DNA of 64,000 nt from Halarcobacter mediterraneus (GTDB lineage: Bacteria > Campylobacterota > Campylobacteria > Campylobacterales > Arcobacteraceae), in assembly GCF_004116625.1 (NCBI RefSeq), contig NZ_NXIE01000002.1, positions 248,001 to 312,000 on the forward strand, given 5' to 3'. The notes beneath the pieces were generated by a model. It ran no database searches and was not told the DNA's origin. It worked only from the letters and a program-made list of their open reading frames with translations. Below are positions 17,521-26,334 of the stretch, one piece after another. The position numbers and the translations under genes were made by a program. Numbering within the stretch: the first letter of the stretch is position 1; each line of letters begins with the position of its first letter.

Positions 17521-18147
17521 ATGAGAGTATTTATAGCTATTATCTTTTCTTTAGTCATTTCAATAGCAATGTTTGTATTAATGCAAAAAATGACTTCAGC
17601 AGATAGTGATGCGGTAAAAGAACAAACTAAACCTATTCAATTAACTTATTTAAGAGATAAAAAAGATACTAATATTGAAAGAAAAAAAAGAATAAAGCCA
17701 AAAGAACCAATAAAAAAAGTAGAACCAAAAAACTTAAAATTTAAAGCAGAATTAAATCAAAAGCTTAATAAAAACGTGAAAGTTAAGCCATTGGCAGTAA
17801 ATACAAACATTGACATCTCTTCAGTAAATGCTTTATCTGGAGCACAAATTGCAGTAGGTTCTAACCTTTTTGATGCAAATATGTTAAATGCACTAAAAAG
17901 AGTAAATCCAAGATATCCAAGACGTGCAAAAATAAGAAGACAAGAAGGATTTGTACAATTAGTATTTAAAATTGACGCAAGTGGATTTGTTTCAGATGTA
18001 GAAATTGTAGACTCAAATCCAAAAGGTGTATTTGATGAAGCTTCAATAAAAGCTATTAAAAGATGGAGATTTAAACCATCTAAAGATGATGTTCCAGGAA
18101 GCTTTAAGAATGCAACAATTACATTTAACTTTAGGTTGGCAGGATGA
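17521..18147 (+). CDS. tonB: TonB energy transducer
   Basis: This 208-residue protein has an N-terminal membrane anchor (4-22), a Lys/Pro-rich periplasm-spanning segment (RIKPKEPIKKVEPKN) and a C-terminal TonB domain (about 125-205). The domain has NPRYPRRAKIRRQEGFVQL and the conserved AIKRWRFKP. It should transmit energy from TtpC/ExbB/ExbD to outer-membrane receptors. It is the only TonB in the window and could serve all ten receptors, although further TonB genes may exist elsewhere. It overlaps the TPR gene by 4 bp. Confidence 0.93.
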   Translation: MRVFIAIIFSLVISIAMFVLMQKMTSADSDAVKEQTKPIQLTYLRDKKDTNIERKKRIKPKEPIKKVEPKNLKFKAELNQKLNKNVKVKPLAVNTNIDISSVNALSGAQIAVGSNLFDANMLNALKRVNPRYPRRAKIRRQEGFVQLVFKIDASGFVSDVEIVDSNPKGVFDEASIKAIKRWRFKPSKDDVPGSFKNATITFNFRLAG

Positions 18148-19319
18148 TTAAAAAACTTATTTTAGTACTATTTTTAATTTTAAATAGTAGTATATATGCA
18201 AAAATGACAATGTCTAAAAAAACTTTTGATACCCTATCAAAAGCAAATGAATTAATTGATAAAGAAGATTATAAAACATCAAAAAAGATGTTAAGAGACT
18301 TACTAAAAAGTGACTCAAGTAATGATTATGAAAAATCATATATTTTGCAAACTTTATCAAATATTTATATAAACCAAGACAATTATAAAGAAGTTGCAAA
18401 AGCTTATGAAAGAATTATCAAACTTAATACTTTTGAAAAAGAGAATATTGATAAAATAAAATTTTCACTTTCTAAAATCTATCTTTCTTTAGAAAAATAC
18501 AAAAAGAGTATTAATCTTTCAAAAGAGATATTAGAAAGTAAAGCAGTAAAAAAAGAAAATATCTATGAAACTTTAATTTTAGCCTATTATTATAATGGTA
18601 ATTATAAAGAGTCAGTAAAATATTCAAATATTTATTTTTCAATGAAAAAACAAATAAAAGAGTCATGGTATAAAATACTTTACTCTTCATATGTAGAACT
18701 TAAAGACTATAATAACGCCATAAAAGTTATGAAAAAAATGACTATACTTTTTAGTGACAATGAAGATTATTGGGTACAATTAGCTTCTTTATATCAACAA
18801 GTTAATAAAATGAAAAAAGCTTTATCTACTTTAGAATTAGCCTACAAAAATGAGATTCTGACAAAAAAAGATAATATCTTATATTTTATAAACATTCTTT
18901 TACAAAATGACGTTTATAAAAAAGCTAATGTCTTATTAACTAAAGCTGTAAAAGAAGGTCTAATAAAAGAAGATAAAAAAGTATTTGAATTAATAGTTTC
19001 AACACATATAAATGCAAGAGATACTGATCTAGCTATAGAAAAATTAAATAATTCACCTTTTGCAAAAGAAAACAAATATAGAATGATTCTTGCAAATTTA
19101 TATTATCAAAAACAAGACTTTAAAAAATCTATTGATATTTTAAAGAATGTAAAAGCTAAACATAAAACAAAAATTGCAGGAGAAAAATATATTCTAAAAG
19201 GTCTTTGTTATTATGAACTTAGTGACAAGAAAAAATCTATCAAAACTATAAGAAAAGCTATAAGTAATCCTTATCATAAAAAAAGAGCAAGAAGTATCTT
19301 AAGAAGTTTAGAGAGTTGA
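18144..19319 (+). CDS. Periplasmic TPR protein of the TonB2-type operon
   Basis: This 391-residue protein has a signal peptide (1-19) and TPR-like helical repeats from about 30 to 390 (for example YILQTLSNIYINQDNYKEVA, LAYYYNGNYKESVKYSN, LANLYYQKQDFKKSID, LKGLCYYELSDKKKSIKTI). A TPR protein closes TonB2-type operons in other bacteria. It is thought to be an accessory scaffold, with no catalytic function expected. It is translationally coupled to tonB by ATGA. A small hairpin (TAGAGAG/CTCTCTA, 19309-19327) overlaps its stop and may be a weak terminator. Confidence 0.85.
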   Translation: MIKKLILVLFLILNSSIYAKMTMSKKTFDTLSKANELIDKEDYKTSKKMLRDLLKSDSSNDYEKSYILQTLSNIYINQDNYKEVAKAYERIIKLNTFEKENIDKIKFSLSKIYLSLEKYKKSINLSKEILESKAVKKENIYETLILAYYYNGNYKESVKYSNIYFSMKKQIKESWYKILYSSYVELKDYNNAIKVMKKMTILFSDNEDYWVQLASLYQQVNKMKKALSTLELAYKNEILTKKDNILYFINILLQNDVYKKANVLLTKAVKEGLIKEDKKVFELIVSTHINARDTDLAIEKLNNSPFAKENKYRMILANLYYQKQDFKKSIDILKNVKAKHKTKIAGEKYILKGLCYYELSDKKKSIKTIRKAISNPYHKKRARSILRSLES

Positions 19320-19395
19320 TCTCTCTATAACTTATTCTAATCTTTCTATTATAAATAAAAATTATCAAATTTCTTTTATTTTATTGACCCAAATC

Positions 19396-19425
19396 AATGA
19401 TAATTGATATCATTTTCACTATAAT
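19396..19425 (+). promoter_or_regulatory. Fur-like operator and promoter of the ABC/NnrS/receptor operon
   Basis: The arms AATGATA (19396-19402) and TATCATT (19408-19414) form a perfect 7-bp inverted repeat around ATTGA. A TATAAT -10 box follows at 19420-19425. A repressor bound here would block the promoter. Confidence 0.65.
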
Positions 19426-19451
19426 TCTAAAAAATATACTTTAGGATTAAA

Positions 19452-20234
19452 ATGAAATACTTCATAAAAATAATAAAAGACTTTCCTTCTTACCTTTGGA
19501 GTGGCTGGGGTTCTATTGCTTCAATATTTTTATTTTTTGCTTTATGGGATTTAGGTAATCAATTATATGGGAATCTTGTATTACCTAGTCCAAAAGACAC
19601 CTTAATAACTTTATTTTCTATTATCACAGAAGAAAACACTATTAAAGATATATTTCTAACTATAAAAAGAGCCTTTTTAGGTTTTTCTATTTCTTTGATT
19701 ATTGGTTCAATATTGGGTTTATTAGCTGGTCTTTTCCTAACAGCTTCAATGATGAGTAGACCAATTGTAACTATTCTTGTAGGAATGCCTCCTATTGCAT
19801 GGATTGTTTTAGCAATGATTTGGTTTGGGATGAGTGATATGACTGTTATTTTTACAGTAATTGTAGCTTCTTTTCCTATTATATTTATTGGTGCCTTACA
19901 AGGAACAAGAACTTTAGAAGGTGATTTAAAAGAGATGGCAGATAGTTTTAAACTTCCTTTTAAAATGAAAATGTTTGATTTATATTTTCCTCATATTTTT
20001 TCTTATGTATTTCCTGCTTGGATAAGTGCATTAGGAATGTCTTGGAAAATTGTCGTAATGGCTGAACTTTTATCAGCAAATGATGGAATAGGAGCTGCAC
20101 TTGCTATTGCAAGAAGTCAATTGGATACTCCAACTGCATTAGCTTTAGTTGTAATTATGATTGGAAGTTTACTTTTAATCGAATATTTAATATTAGAGCC
20201 AATAAAAAGAGAGGTTGAGGCATGGAGAGAATAG
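19452..20234 (+). CDS. ABC permease, NitT/TauT (SsuC/TauC-like) family
   Basis: This 260-residue inner-membrane protein has about six helices and the BPD_transp_1 domain. It carries an EAA-like loop GTRTLEGDLKEMADSFKLP at about residues 155-173. This family normally forms importers for nitrate, sulfonates, pyrimidine precursors and similar small molecules. It works with the ATPase encoded next (13-bp overlap) and the binding protein at 22219. The Fur-like box just upstream and the TonB receptor in the same operon point to an iron-regulated nutrient rather than a sulfonate. The substrate is unknown. Confidence 0.88.
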   Translation: MKYFIKIIKDFPSYLWSGWGSIASIFLFFALWDLGNQLYGNLVLPSPKDTLITLFSIITEENTIKDIFLTIKRAFLGFSISLIIGSILGLLAGLFLTASMMSRPIVTILVGMPPIAWIVLAMIWFGMSDMTVIFTVIVASFPIIFIGALQGTRTLEGDLKEMADSFKLPFKMKMFDLYFPHIFSYVFPAWISALGMSWKIVVMAELLSANDGIGAALAIARSQLDTPTALALVVIMIGSLLLIEYLILEPIKREVEAWRE

Positions 20235-20971
20235 AACAATTATTAGTAAAAGATGTTTCTCATTCTTTTGGGTTTAAAGAGATTTTAAAAAATATAAATT
20301 TTAAATTAGAAAAAGGACAAGTTGTATCTATAGTTGGTCCTAGTGGCGGAGGGAAAACCACCCTACTTCATCTTTGTGCCAAACTACTTACTCTTGAAGA
20401 AGGAAAAATAAAAAATAGCTTTAAAAGTTCTTCTTTTGCTTTTCAAGAAGCAAGACTTTTACCTTGGAAAAATGTTCTTGACAATATAGCTTTAGGACTT
20501 AAAGCAAATAAAATCAAAAAAGATAAAGCCCAAAAACTAGCAAAAGATATTGCTTTGAAGTTTGGCTTAGAAGAAGATGATTTAGATAAATTCCCAAAAG
20601 ATTTAAGTGGAGGAATGAAACAAAGAGTATCTTTTGCACGAGCTTTAGTTGTAAAACCATCTTTACTTTTTTTAGATGAACCTTTTTCTGCTTTAGATAT
20701 TGGTTTAAAAAAAGAGTTACAAAGCTTACTTTTAAAAACTATAAAAGAAGAAAAACTTAGTGTTTTATTTATTACCCATGATTTAATGGAAGCTATAAAA
20801 CTAAGTGATGAAATACTTGTTTTAAAAGCTGAACCAGTAGGACATATTGTAAAAAGTTTTAAATTTGATTTAGAAAAAGAAAAAAGAGACGATACTTTCG
20901 TTTATGAACAAACAGCAAAACTTTTAAAAGATGAATATATTATAAATACTTTTGAATTGGAATTAAAATAA
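20222..20971 (+). CDS. ABC ATPase of the NitT/TauT-like importer
   Basis: This 249-residue nucleotide-binding subunit has Walker A GPSGGGKTT (about 39-47), a Q-loop in FAFQEARLLPW, the signature LSGGMKQR, Walker B LLFLDEPFSALD, and the switch histidine in FITHD. It is cytoplasmic and drives the permease encoded before it, whose 3' end it overlaps by 13 bp. Its stop overlaps the NnrS start by one base, so the whole set is translated together. Confidence 0.92.
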   Translation: MERIEQLLVKDVSHSFGFKEILKNINFKLEKGQVVSIVGPSGGGKTTLLHLCAKLLTLEEGKIKNSFKSSSFAFQEARLLPWKNVLDNIALGLKANKIKKDKAQKLAKDIALKFGLEEDDLDKFPKDLSGGMKQRVSFARALVVKPSLLFLDEPFSALDIGLKKELQSLLLKTIKEEKLSVLFITHDLMEAIKLSDEILVLKAEPVGHIVKSFKFDLEKEKRDDTFVYEQTAKLLKDEYIINTFELELK

Positions 20972-22206
20972 TGGAAGAAAAAAAACAATACGCAGCTAAA
21001 CACTATGAACATTATCCTGAAGGAGATTTTCCTATTTATTTAGCATATGGATTTAGACCTATGTTTTTATTACTTGCTCCATATATAATAATATCTATAA
21101 TTTTATGGAGTTTTACTTTTAGTGGATATATTTCTCTTCCTTTTATTGATGACCTTTTAACTTGGCATATTTATGAGATGATTTTTGGAATAGGAAGTGC
21201 AGGAATTATAGCCTTTTTCTTAACAGGTGTTCCAGAAATGTTCCCAGGTGCAGTTCCTATTGTAGGAAGAAAACTACTATTTATAGTATCTCTTTGGCTT
21301 TTAAGTAGAATAAGTTTTTGGTTTATATCTTTTTTTGGTGTTCATTTTGTTGGGTTCTTAAATATTTTTTTAAGCTTATATATTATTTTGCTTATTATAA
21401 AACCTGTATTTCAAGATGTTAATAAAAGACATATCTCTTTAGCTTTTAATCTTGTAGCTTTACTTATTATTCAAACAATGTTTTTTTTAAGTATTGCAAA
21501 CTATATAAATATTGACTCTTTTTCTATTTTAATACTTGCTTTAGGTTTTTTTATAGTTTTGATTTTACTTGCTTTAAGAAGAGTAAATATGGAAGCTATA
21601 AATGAACTTTTAGAAGATGAAAATATAGATGAAACTTTTTATGCAAGAGCACCAAGATATAATCTAGCAATTTTTTGTGTACTTCTTTATACTATAATTG
21701 AGTTCTTATTTCCTGGTAATTCAATCTTAGCATATTTGGCTTTAGCTTGTTTTGCTTCAATTCTAGGTATTTTAAATGACTTTATTTTAAAAGATTATAA
21801 TATTTTATTTAAACCTTTTATTATTTACATAATAAGTATTATTCTTATTACAGCTACGGCTTATGGTTTCTTAGCTTATGATTATTTAAGTGAAGAATTT
21901 TATGCTTTAAACCATTTTAGACACTTTCTTACAACGGGAAGTTTTGGCTTAGTTTTTTATGTAGTTATGATTGTTGTATCTACAATTCATACGGGAAGAA
22001 AACTATTTACAAACTTTTGGTTAAATCTTGGGGTATTTTTAATTATATTATCAACTTTTACTAGAGCCTTAATACCTTTTTATCAAGAGTATGCAACCCT
22101 TGCCTATATTCTTTCTTCAATTATGTGGGCAATACCATTTATTATATATATCAAAATCTTTTTTCCATTTTTACTTTCAAAAAGAAAAGATGGAATAAAA
22201 GGTTAA
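20971..22206 (+). CDS. NnrS-family membrane protein
   Basis: This 411-residue protein has about twelve transmembrane helices and follows the NnrS pattern. It has an N-terminal FPIYLAYGFRPMFLLLAPY, then LTWHIYEMIFGIGSAGIIAFFLTGVPE, and a later HFRHFLTTGSFGLVFYVVMIVVSTIHTGR, with many membrane histidines. NnrS proteins are heme- and copper-containing membrane proteins linked to protection against nitrosative stress and iron loss. Placement inside an ABC importer/TonB receptor operon is unusual and suggests a role in handling the imported metal or heme. It shares a one-base overlap with the ATPase gene. Confidence 0.85.
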   Translation: MEEKKQYAAKHYEHYPEGDFPIYLAYGFRPMFLLLAPYIIISIILWSFTFSGYISLPFIDDLLTWHIYEMIFGIGSAGIIAFFLTGVPEMFPGAVPIVGRKLLFIVSLWLLSRISFWFISFFGVHFVGFLNIFLSLYIILLIIKPVFQDVNKRHISLAFNLVALLIIQTMFFLSIANYINIDSFSILILALGFFIVLILLALRRVNMEAINELLEDENIDETFYARAPRYNLAIFCVLLYTIIEFLFPGNSILAYLALACFASILGILNDFILKDYNILFKPFIIYIISIILITATAYGFLAYDYLSEEFYALNHFRHFLTTGSFGLVFYVVMIVVSTIHTGRKLFTNFWLNLGVFLIILSTFTRALIPFYQEYATLAYILSSIMWAIPFIIYIKIFFPFLLSKRKDGIKG

Positions 22207-22218
22207 TAAAGGAAAAAT

Positions 22219-23196
22219 ATGAAAAAAATTTTACTACTTAGTTTTGTGTTTTTATTTTCACTTTTTGCGGAAAATGAGAATAAAATAGTTGTTGCAGGGC
22301 CTTTTGCTTCTGTATCTCACCCTATTTTACATATGATAGAAAATGATTCACTAAAGGATTTGAACAAAAAAATAGAGTTTAAACTTTGGAAAAACCCTGA
22401 TGAGTTAAGAGCTATAATTTTAAACTCAAATGTAGATTTTATAGCCCTTCCTACAAATGTTGCAGCAAATTTACATAATAAAGATGTAGATATAAAACTT
22501 CTCAATGTTTCAGTTTGGGGTATTTTAGCAATGATAAGTAGAGACCCAAATCTAAAAACTTTAAAGGATTTTAAAGACAAAGAAATAGCTGTACCTTTTA
22601 GGGCAGATATGCCAGATATAATCTTCCAAGAATTAGCAAAAAAACAAGGTTTAGATCCAGCAAGAGACTTTAAAGTAAGATATGTGACTAACCCTATAGA
22701 TGCAATGCAAATGTTAATTTTAAGAAGAGTTGACCATGCTTTATTAGCAGAATCTGCTATTTCAATAGCTTTAAGAAAAACTGACTCTTTTCCAATAAAA
22801 ATTGTAGCTCCTGATTTGTATAGAAGTGTTGATTTACAAAAAGAATGGGCAAGACTTTTTAAGACAGAAGCAAAAATTCCCCAAGCAGGATTAGCTTTTT
22901 TAGGAGATACTAAAGGGAAAGAAACCTTAATAAATAGATTTTTAGAAGAGTATGATAAATCTTTAACTTGGTATAAAAATAATCATAAAAAAGCTGCAAA
23001 ACTGGTAGTCAAAACTCTTCCTATGTTGGAAGAAGAAGGTCTTGAAGACTCTATTGAGCACGTAACTTTAGAAAATACAAATGCTTATGAAGCAAAAGAA
23101 GATTTAGAATTCTTTTTTAATGTATTAAAAAACAATAATCCAAAACTTATTGGTGGAAAACTTCCAGATGAAAGTTTATATTATAAACAAAACTAA
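22219..23196 (+). CDS. Periplasmic binding protein of the NitT/TauT-like importer
   Basis: This 325-residue exported protein has a signal peptide of about 17 residues and the two-lobed type II binding-protein pattern of the NMT1/SsuA-like group: FIALPTNVAANLHN, LKDFKDKEIAVPFRADMPD, and DHALLAESAISIAL. It should deliver a small ligand to the permease at 19452. It is followed after 12 bp by a TonB receptor. This makes a full path across outer membrane, periplasm and inner membrane, although this binding-protein class is rarely paired with a receptor. The ligand is unknown. Confidence 0.85.
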   Translation: MKKILLLSFVFLFSLFAENENKIVVAGPFASVSHPILHMIENDSLKDLNKKIEFKLWKNPDELRAIILNSNVDFIALPTNVAANLHNKDVDIKLLNVSVWGILAMISRDPNLKTLKDFKDKEIAVPFRADMPDIIFQELAKKQGLDPARDFKVRYVTNPIDAMQMLILRRVDHALLAESAISIALRKTDSFPIKIVAPDLYRSVDLQKEWARLFKTEAKIPQAGLAFLGDTKGKETLINRFLEEYDKSLTWYKNNHKKAAKLVVKTLPMLEEEGLEDSIEHVTLENTNAYEAKEDLEFFFNVLKNNNPKLIGGKLPDESLYYKQN

Positions 23197-23208
23197 AAGG
23201 ACACATAA

Positions 23209-25314
23209 ATGAAAAAAAGTATTATTTTATCGGGGATTACAGCTTTTGCTTTAGTAAATAGTGCCTTTGCAAATGCAGACTTAGGTGAAGTACTAGTAAC
23301 AACTGCAACAAAAACCCAAAAAGCAATAGAAGGAGTAACTGCATCAATAGTTGTTATAAATCAAGAAGAAATTGAAAAGATAGGGGCAGAATCTTTAAAA
23401 GATGTAATAAATAAAACAGCTGGATTAACTGTACAATACGGAACTTTCCCTAGTGCAAGTTCTAAATCAAAATCTTCAATTTCAATTAGAGGTATGAGTG
23501 CAAATGGAACTTTATTTTTATTAGATGGAAGAAGATTAGCAGGAGAAGTTAAAAACCCTTATGATTTAGATAGAATTCCAGCATCTTCTATTGAAAGAAT
23601 TGAAATTGTAAAAGGACCAATGTCTTCACTTTATGGAGCAGATGCTACAGGAGGGATAATAAATATCATCACTAAAAAGCCAACACAAACTCCTCAAATA
23701 GATATAAATCTAAGATATGGGCAAAACTCAGATGGTGATGCAAAAAATAAAAATGCTTCTTTTTCAATTAGAGGAGCAAAAGAAAAATTCAAATACTCTA
23801 TTTATGCAAATAAAACAAATACTACTCCATATACACAAAAAGAAACAGCAAATGTAAGAGTAATGCAAGTTGGAGGACCAAATACCCAAACAAAACAAAA
23901 ACCAAGTAACCTTACAGCGGGAACTCCATCCTCAGGATTATCTTCTTTAAAGGATACATATATCCATGATGTTACTTATAGAGAAGATAGTGATGTTACA
24001 ACTGTAGGAGGAAGATTTGATTATGACTTTTCAGATGAGACGACTATAGGTTTTGATTTTAATGCCTTTGAAGAAGATAGAGAAGGTTCATATATTGGTT
24101 ATTTCCACCCTTCTAACTATGCAACACCAGCAGGGGGAAAAGTTCCTGTATTTAATATTCCTGTAAATTCAAAAGATGAAAATAAAAGACTTGATTTAGG
24201 TCTTGATTTTGAAACTTCTTTAACTCAAGATCTATTACTTAAATTTAGAGCTTATAAGTCTTATTATGAAAAAAGAAATACTACGACAGCAGTCTATTAT
24301 AATCAAATGGGTTACTCATCAGAAGAAGCCTCTGCAAATAATGGGATGAATGCAAATGTAGATGTTACAAGTTATGAAGCTATGATAAATTATATCCTTA
24401 ATGACTCTCATTTACTAACAGCAGGAGCTGAATATAGAGAAGAAGAAAGAGAAGCTACAGTATTTGATAGTACCCCAAATATGGACACAAGGGATGTTGA
24501 TTATAAATCAATATATCTTCAAGATGAATGGCAAATAACAGATACCTTAAATGCTACACTAGGAGCAAGATATGACAAAGTATCAAATGCAGATAATAAA
24601 GCCACTTTTAAAGTAGGACTTGTAAATAAATTTTCTAATATGGCAAACTTAAGAACTATTTTTGCACAAGGATATAGAACACCTGATATTAGAGAAATGT
24701 ACATAAATAAACAAACACCAAATGGTTTACAACAAGGTGCAACAGTAGTTGGTTATGATTTAAAACCAGAGTTTACAAATACTTATGAAATAGGTTTAGC
24801 AGGAAGAAACTCAAAGTTTTCATATGATTTAGCTTTATTTTTTAATGATATTGAAGACAGAATATCTCAAGTACAAAGAAATGGTTATTATACTTTTGAA
24901 AATATTAGTAAAGCTGAAACAAAAGGTTTAGAATTAAATTTAACTTATAATATCTTAGATAATCTATCTACAAATTTTAACTTTATGTATCTACAAACAG
25001 AAGATAAAGATACAGGAAAGGATTTAGAGTTTAATCCTGATAAAACAGCTTCTTTAAGTCTTACTTATAAACCACTTGAAGAAATAAGTATCTCACCTAC
25101 AATAAGATATATAGGAGAACAACACTATACAGAAAATTCTATTGATTTAATAGCAGATTCACAAACACTTGTAGATTTGAATTTAGATTATAAAATAAAT
25201 AAAAACTTTTCTGTATATGCAGGTGTAAATAATATATTTGATGAAAAAGTTGATGATATTTTAGGTTCAAATGAAGGGGTATACTACTTCACTGGTCTTA
25301 GAATGAAGTTCTAA
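23209..25314 (+). CDS. TonB-dependent receptor (CirA/BtuB-like class) of the NnrS operon
   Basis: This 701-residue receptor has a signal peptide (1-22), a TonB box region GEVLVTTATK, a plug (about 45-165) with ISIRGMSANGTLFLLDGRR and IERIEIVKGPMSSLYGADAT, then the barrel. The barrel's late strand block NLRTIFAQGYRTPDIREMY is the usual FAEGFRAP..RE.Y motif. It ends with FTGLRMKF. This is the class of catecholate, heme and cobalamin receptors, distinct from the FhuA-like pair upstream. It is embedded in the ABC/NnrS operon (12 bp after the binding protein, 13 bp before the next gene) and should feed that importer. Confidence 0.88.
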   Translation: MKKSIILSGITAFALVNSAFANADLGEVLVTTATKTQKAIEGVTASIVVINQEEIEKIGAESLKDVINKTAGLTVQYGTFPSASSKSKSSISIRGMSANGTLFLLDGRRLAGEVKNPYDLDRIPASSIERIEIVKGPMSSLYGADATGGIINIITKKPTQTPQIDINLRYGQNSDGDAKNKNASFSIRGAKEKFKYSIYANKTNTTPYTQKETANVRVMQVGGPNTQTKQKPSNLTAGTPSSGLSSLKDTYIHDVTYREDSDVTTVGGRFDYDFSDETTIGFDFNAFEEDREGSYIGYFHPSNYATPAGGKVPVFNIPVNSKDENKRLDLGLDFETSLTQDLLLKFRAYKSYYEKRNTTTAVYYNQMGYSSEEASANNGMNANVDVTSYEAMINYILNDSHLLTAGAEYREEEREATVFDSTPNMDTRDVDYKSIYLQDEWQITDTLNATLGARYDKVSNADNKATFKVGLVNKFSNMANLRTIFAQGYRTPDIREMYINKQTPNGLQQGATVVGYDLKPEFTNTYEIGLAGRNSKFSYDLALFFNDIEDRISQVQRNGYYTFENISKAETKGLELNLTYNILDNLSTNFNFMYLQTEDKDTGKDLEFNPDKTASLSLTYKPLEEISISPTIRYIGEQHYTENSIDLIADSQTLVDLNLDYKINKNFSVYAGVNNIFDEKVDDILGSNEGVYYFTGLRMKF

Positions 25315-25327
25315 AAGTAAAAAATAG

Positions 25328-25732
25328 ATGTATGAATTTATAAAAGCTATACATATTTTTACTGTTATGTTATTTGTAGGAACTGTATTTTTTAGAACCT
25401 TCATAATTCTAAAATTATCTACAGTTTTTACAAAAAATGAACTAATGAAAGTACAACAAGCCTTAGGAGGTCAAGCTAGAAAGATTATCAAAATAAATAA
25501 TATTTTTTTAATTCTTTCTGGAAGTTTATTGCTAATCTTTTTTGTAGAAATAAATTCAATAATCTTTTTTATAAAAGTATTACTAGGAACAATTTTAAGT
25601 ATCTTATTTTATTTTGTTCCTTTTATTTTTTCAAAAGTTAATGATAATCCAAAGTTTAAAAAAAGATTTCACTATTTATACTTTTCTTTACTAGCTCTTG
25701 TGATTTTATTGTCTCAATATATTTATTATTGA
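25328..25732 (+). CDS. Small CopD-like membrane protein
   Basis: This 134-residue protein has four predicted transmembrane helices. The first contains a histidine in IHIFTVMLFVGTVFFRTF, as in CopD/DUF2269-type proteins where such histidines may bind heme or copper. It is the last gene of the NnrS operon, 13 bp after the receptor gene. By context it may be a heme- or metal-binding electron carrier or an import accessory. I do not recognise a precise family, so the CopD comparison is tentative. Confidence 0.6.
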   Translation: MYEFIKAIHIFTVMLFVGTVFFRTFIILKLSTVFTKNELMKVQQALGGQARKIIKINNIFLILSGSLLLIFFVEINSIIFFIKVLLGTILSILFYFVPFIFSKVNDNPKFKKRFHYLYFSLLALVILLSQYIYY

Positions 25733-25762
25733 GATTAATACATATTTATATGCGTATAAAAT

Positions 25763-25906
25763 CTATCTTTTTTTCTTTGGTTTCCCTTGAACTGCTTTGA
25801 AACGAGGGTTAGACTTACAAATAACATAAGTTCTTCCCTTACGTCTAACAACTTTACAATCAGGATGACGATTCTTTGCACTTTTTAATGAATTAACAAC
25901 TTTCAT
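25763..25906 (-). CDS. rpmJ: Ribosomal protein L36, alternative (YkgO-type, zinc-independent) form
   Basis: This short gene encodes 47 residues, beginning [14 protein letters not shown], followed by [19 protein letters not shown] and PRFKAVQG. It matches the longer YkgO/L36-B paralogue and not the short zinc-ribbon L36: only two cysteines remain (17 and 30), so the Cys/His zinc site is incomplete. In many bacteria this form is made when zinc is scarce and replaces the zinc-binding form. It stands alone, without an L31 partner. Its promoter has TATAAT at 26029-26024 with a palindromic operator directly downstream (26009-26023), shared with the heme-type receptor gene at 37589. The 5' leader of about 110 nt also holds a GATAATGATAAT repeat. 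Confidence 0.92.
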   Translation of the reverse strand: MKVVNSLKSAKNRHPDCKVVRRKGRTYVICKSNPRFKAVQGKPKKKR

Positions 25907-26008
25907 AATTGTTTACCTTTTTTAGATTTAAGATACTTCAGAATTTATTTATCGACTAAAACAATTAACTCTAAAGTTTATATTTAGATATCATATTGAT
26001 AATGATAA

Positions 26009-26029
26009 TGCGACTTAGTTGCAATTATA
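26009..26029 (-). promoter_or_regulatory. L36 promoter with overlapping palindromic operator
   Basis: Read on the minus strand, TATAAT (26029-26024) is followed at once by TGCAACTAAGTCGCA (26023-26009), covering the expected transcription start. This matches TGCAACTTAGTTGCA upstream of the receptor at 37589 (as its reverse complement) with one mismatch. Repression is inferred from the position. Confidence 0.6.
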
Positions 26030-26170
26030 TCTTCTTGAAATTAGTTTGTCAAGAGAGTGTATTAGTCCAATGCAAATGGCACTATGGATTAATATTTAAA
26101 AGATATGAAATTTTTTAGAGCATAATTAAAATTAATTATTAAGCAATTTTCATTATAAAAATGCAATTGA

Positions 26171-26289
26171 TATAATTCGTATATTCAATAAAAACAAGCC
26201 ACCATTTACTAAAAAATTTTAGCTAATAATTTATAAACTTACGGCTGGATTCCAAGGTTTTATGATATCTTGGGAGAATATATTTTTTT
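26171..26289 (+). ncRNA. Possible small RNA (weak candidate)
   Basis: A TATAAT box at 26171-26176 could start a transcript near 26183. This would run to a hairpin with arms TTCCAAG (26250-26256) and CTTGGGA (26269-26275, one G-U pair) and a T7 run at 26283-26289. The product would be about 105 nt. The gap of 7 nt between hairpin and T-run, and the lack of any known family, make this speculative. Confidence 0.2.
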
Positions 26290-26310
26290 GAAACCCATGC
26301 GTAAATTTAT

Positions 26311-26330
26311 AAAGAGACGGGTGTCTCTTT
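26311..26330 (-). terminator. Terminator of the FecA-like receptor gene
   Basis: The arms AAAGAGAC (26311-26318) and GTCTCTTT (26323-26330) form a perfect 8-bp stem with a 4-nt loop, 5 bp beyond the receptor stop. Confidence 0.65.
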
Positions 26331-26334
26331 ATAT

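Larger units (their letters stand above)
25907..26334. other. Intergenic region between L36 and the FecA-like receptor
   Basis: These 428 bp contain no open frame of useful length. From left to right they hold the L36 leader and promoter with a palindromic operator (26009-26023) and Fur-like repeat units, an AT-rich stretch with no recognisable content (about 26060-26160), a possible plus-strand small transcript (26171-26289), and the receptor terminator hairpin (26311-26330). No tRNA or known riboswitch core was recognised. Confidence 0.6.
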
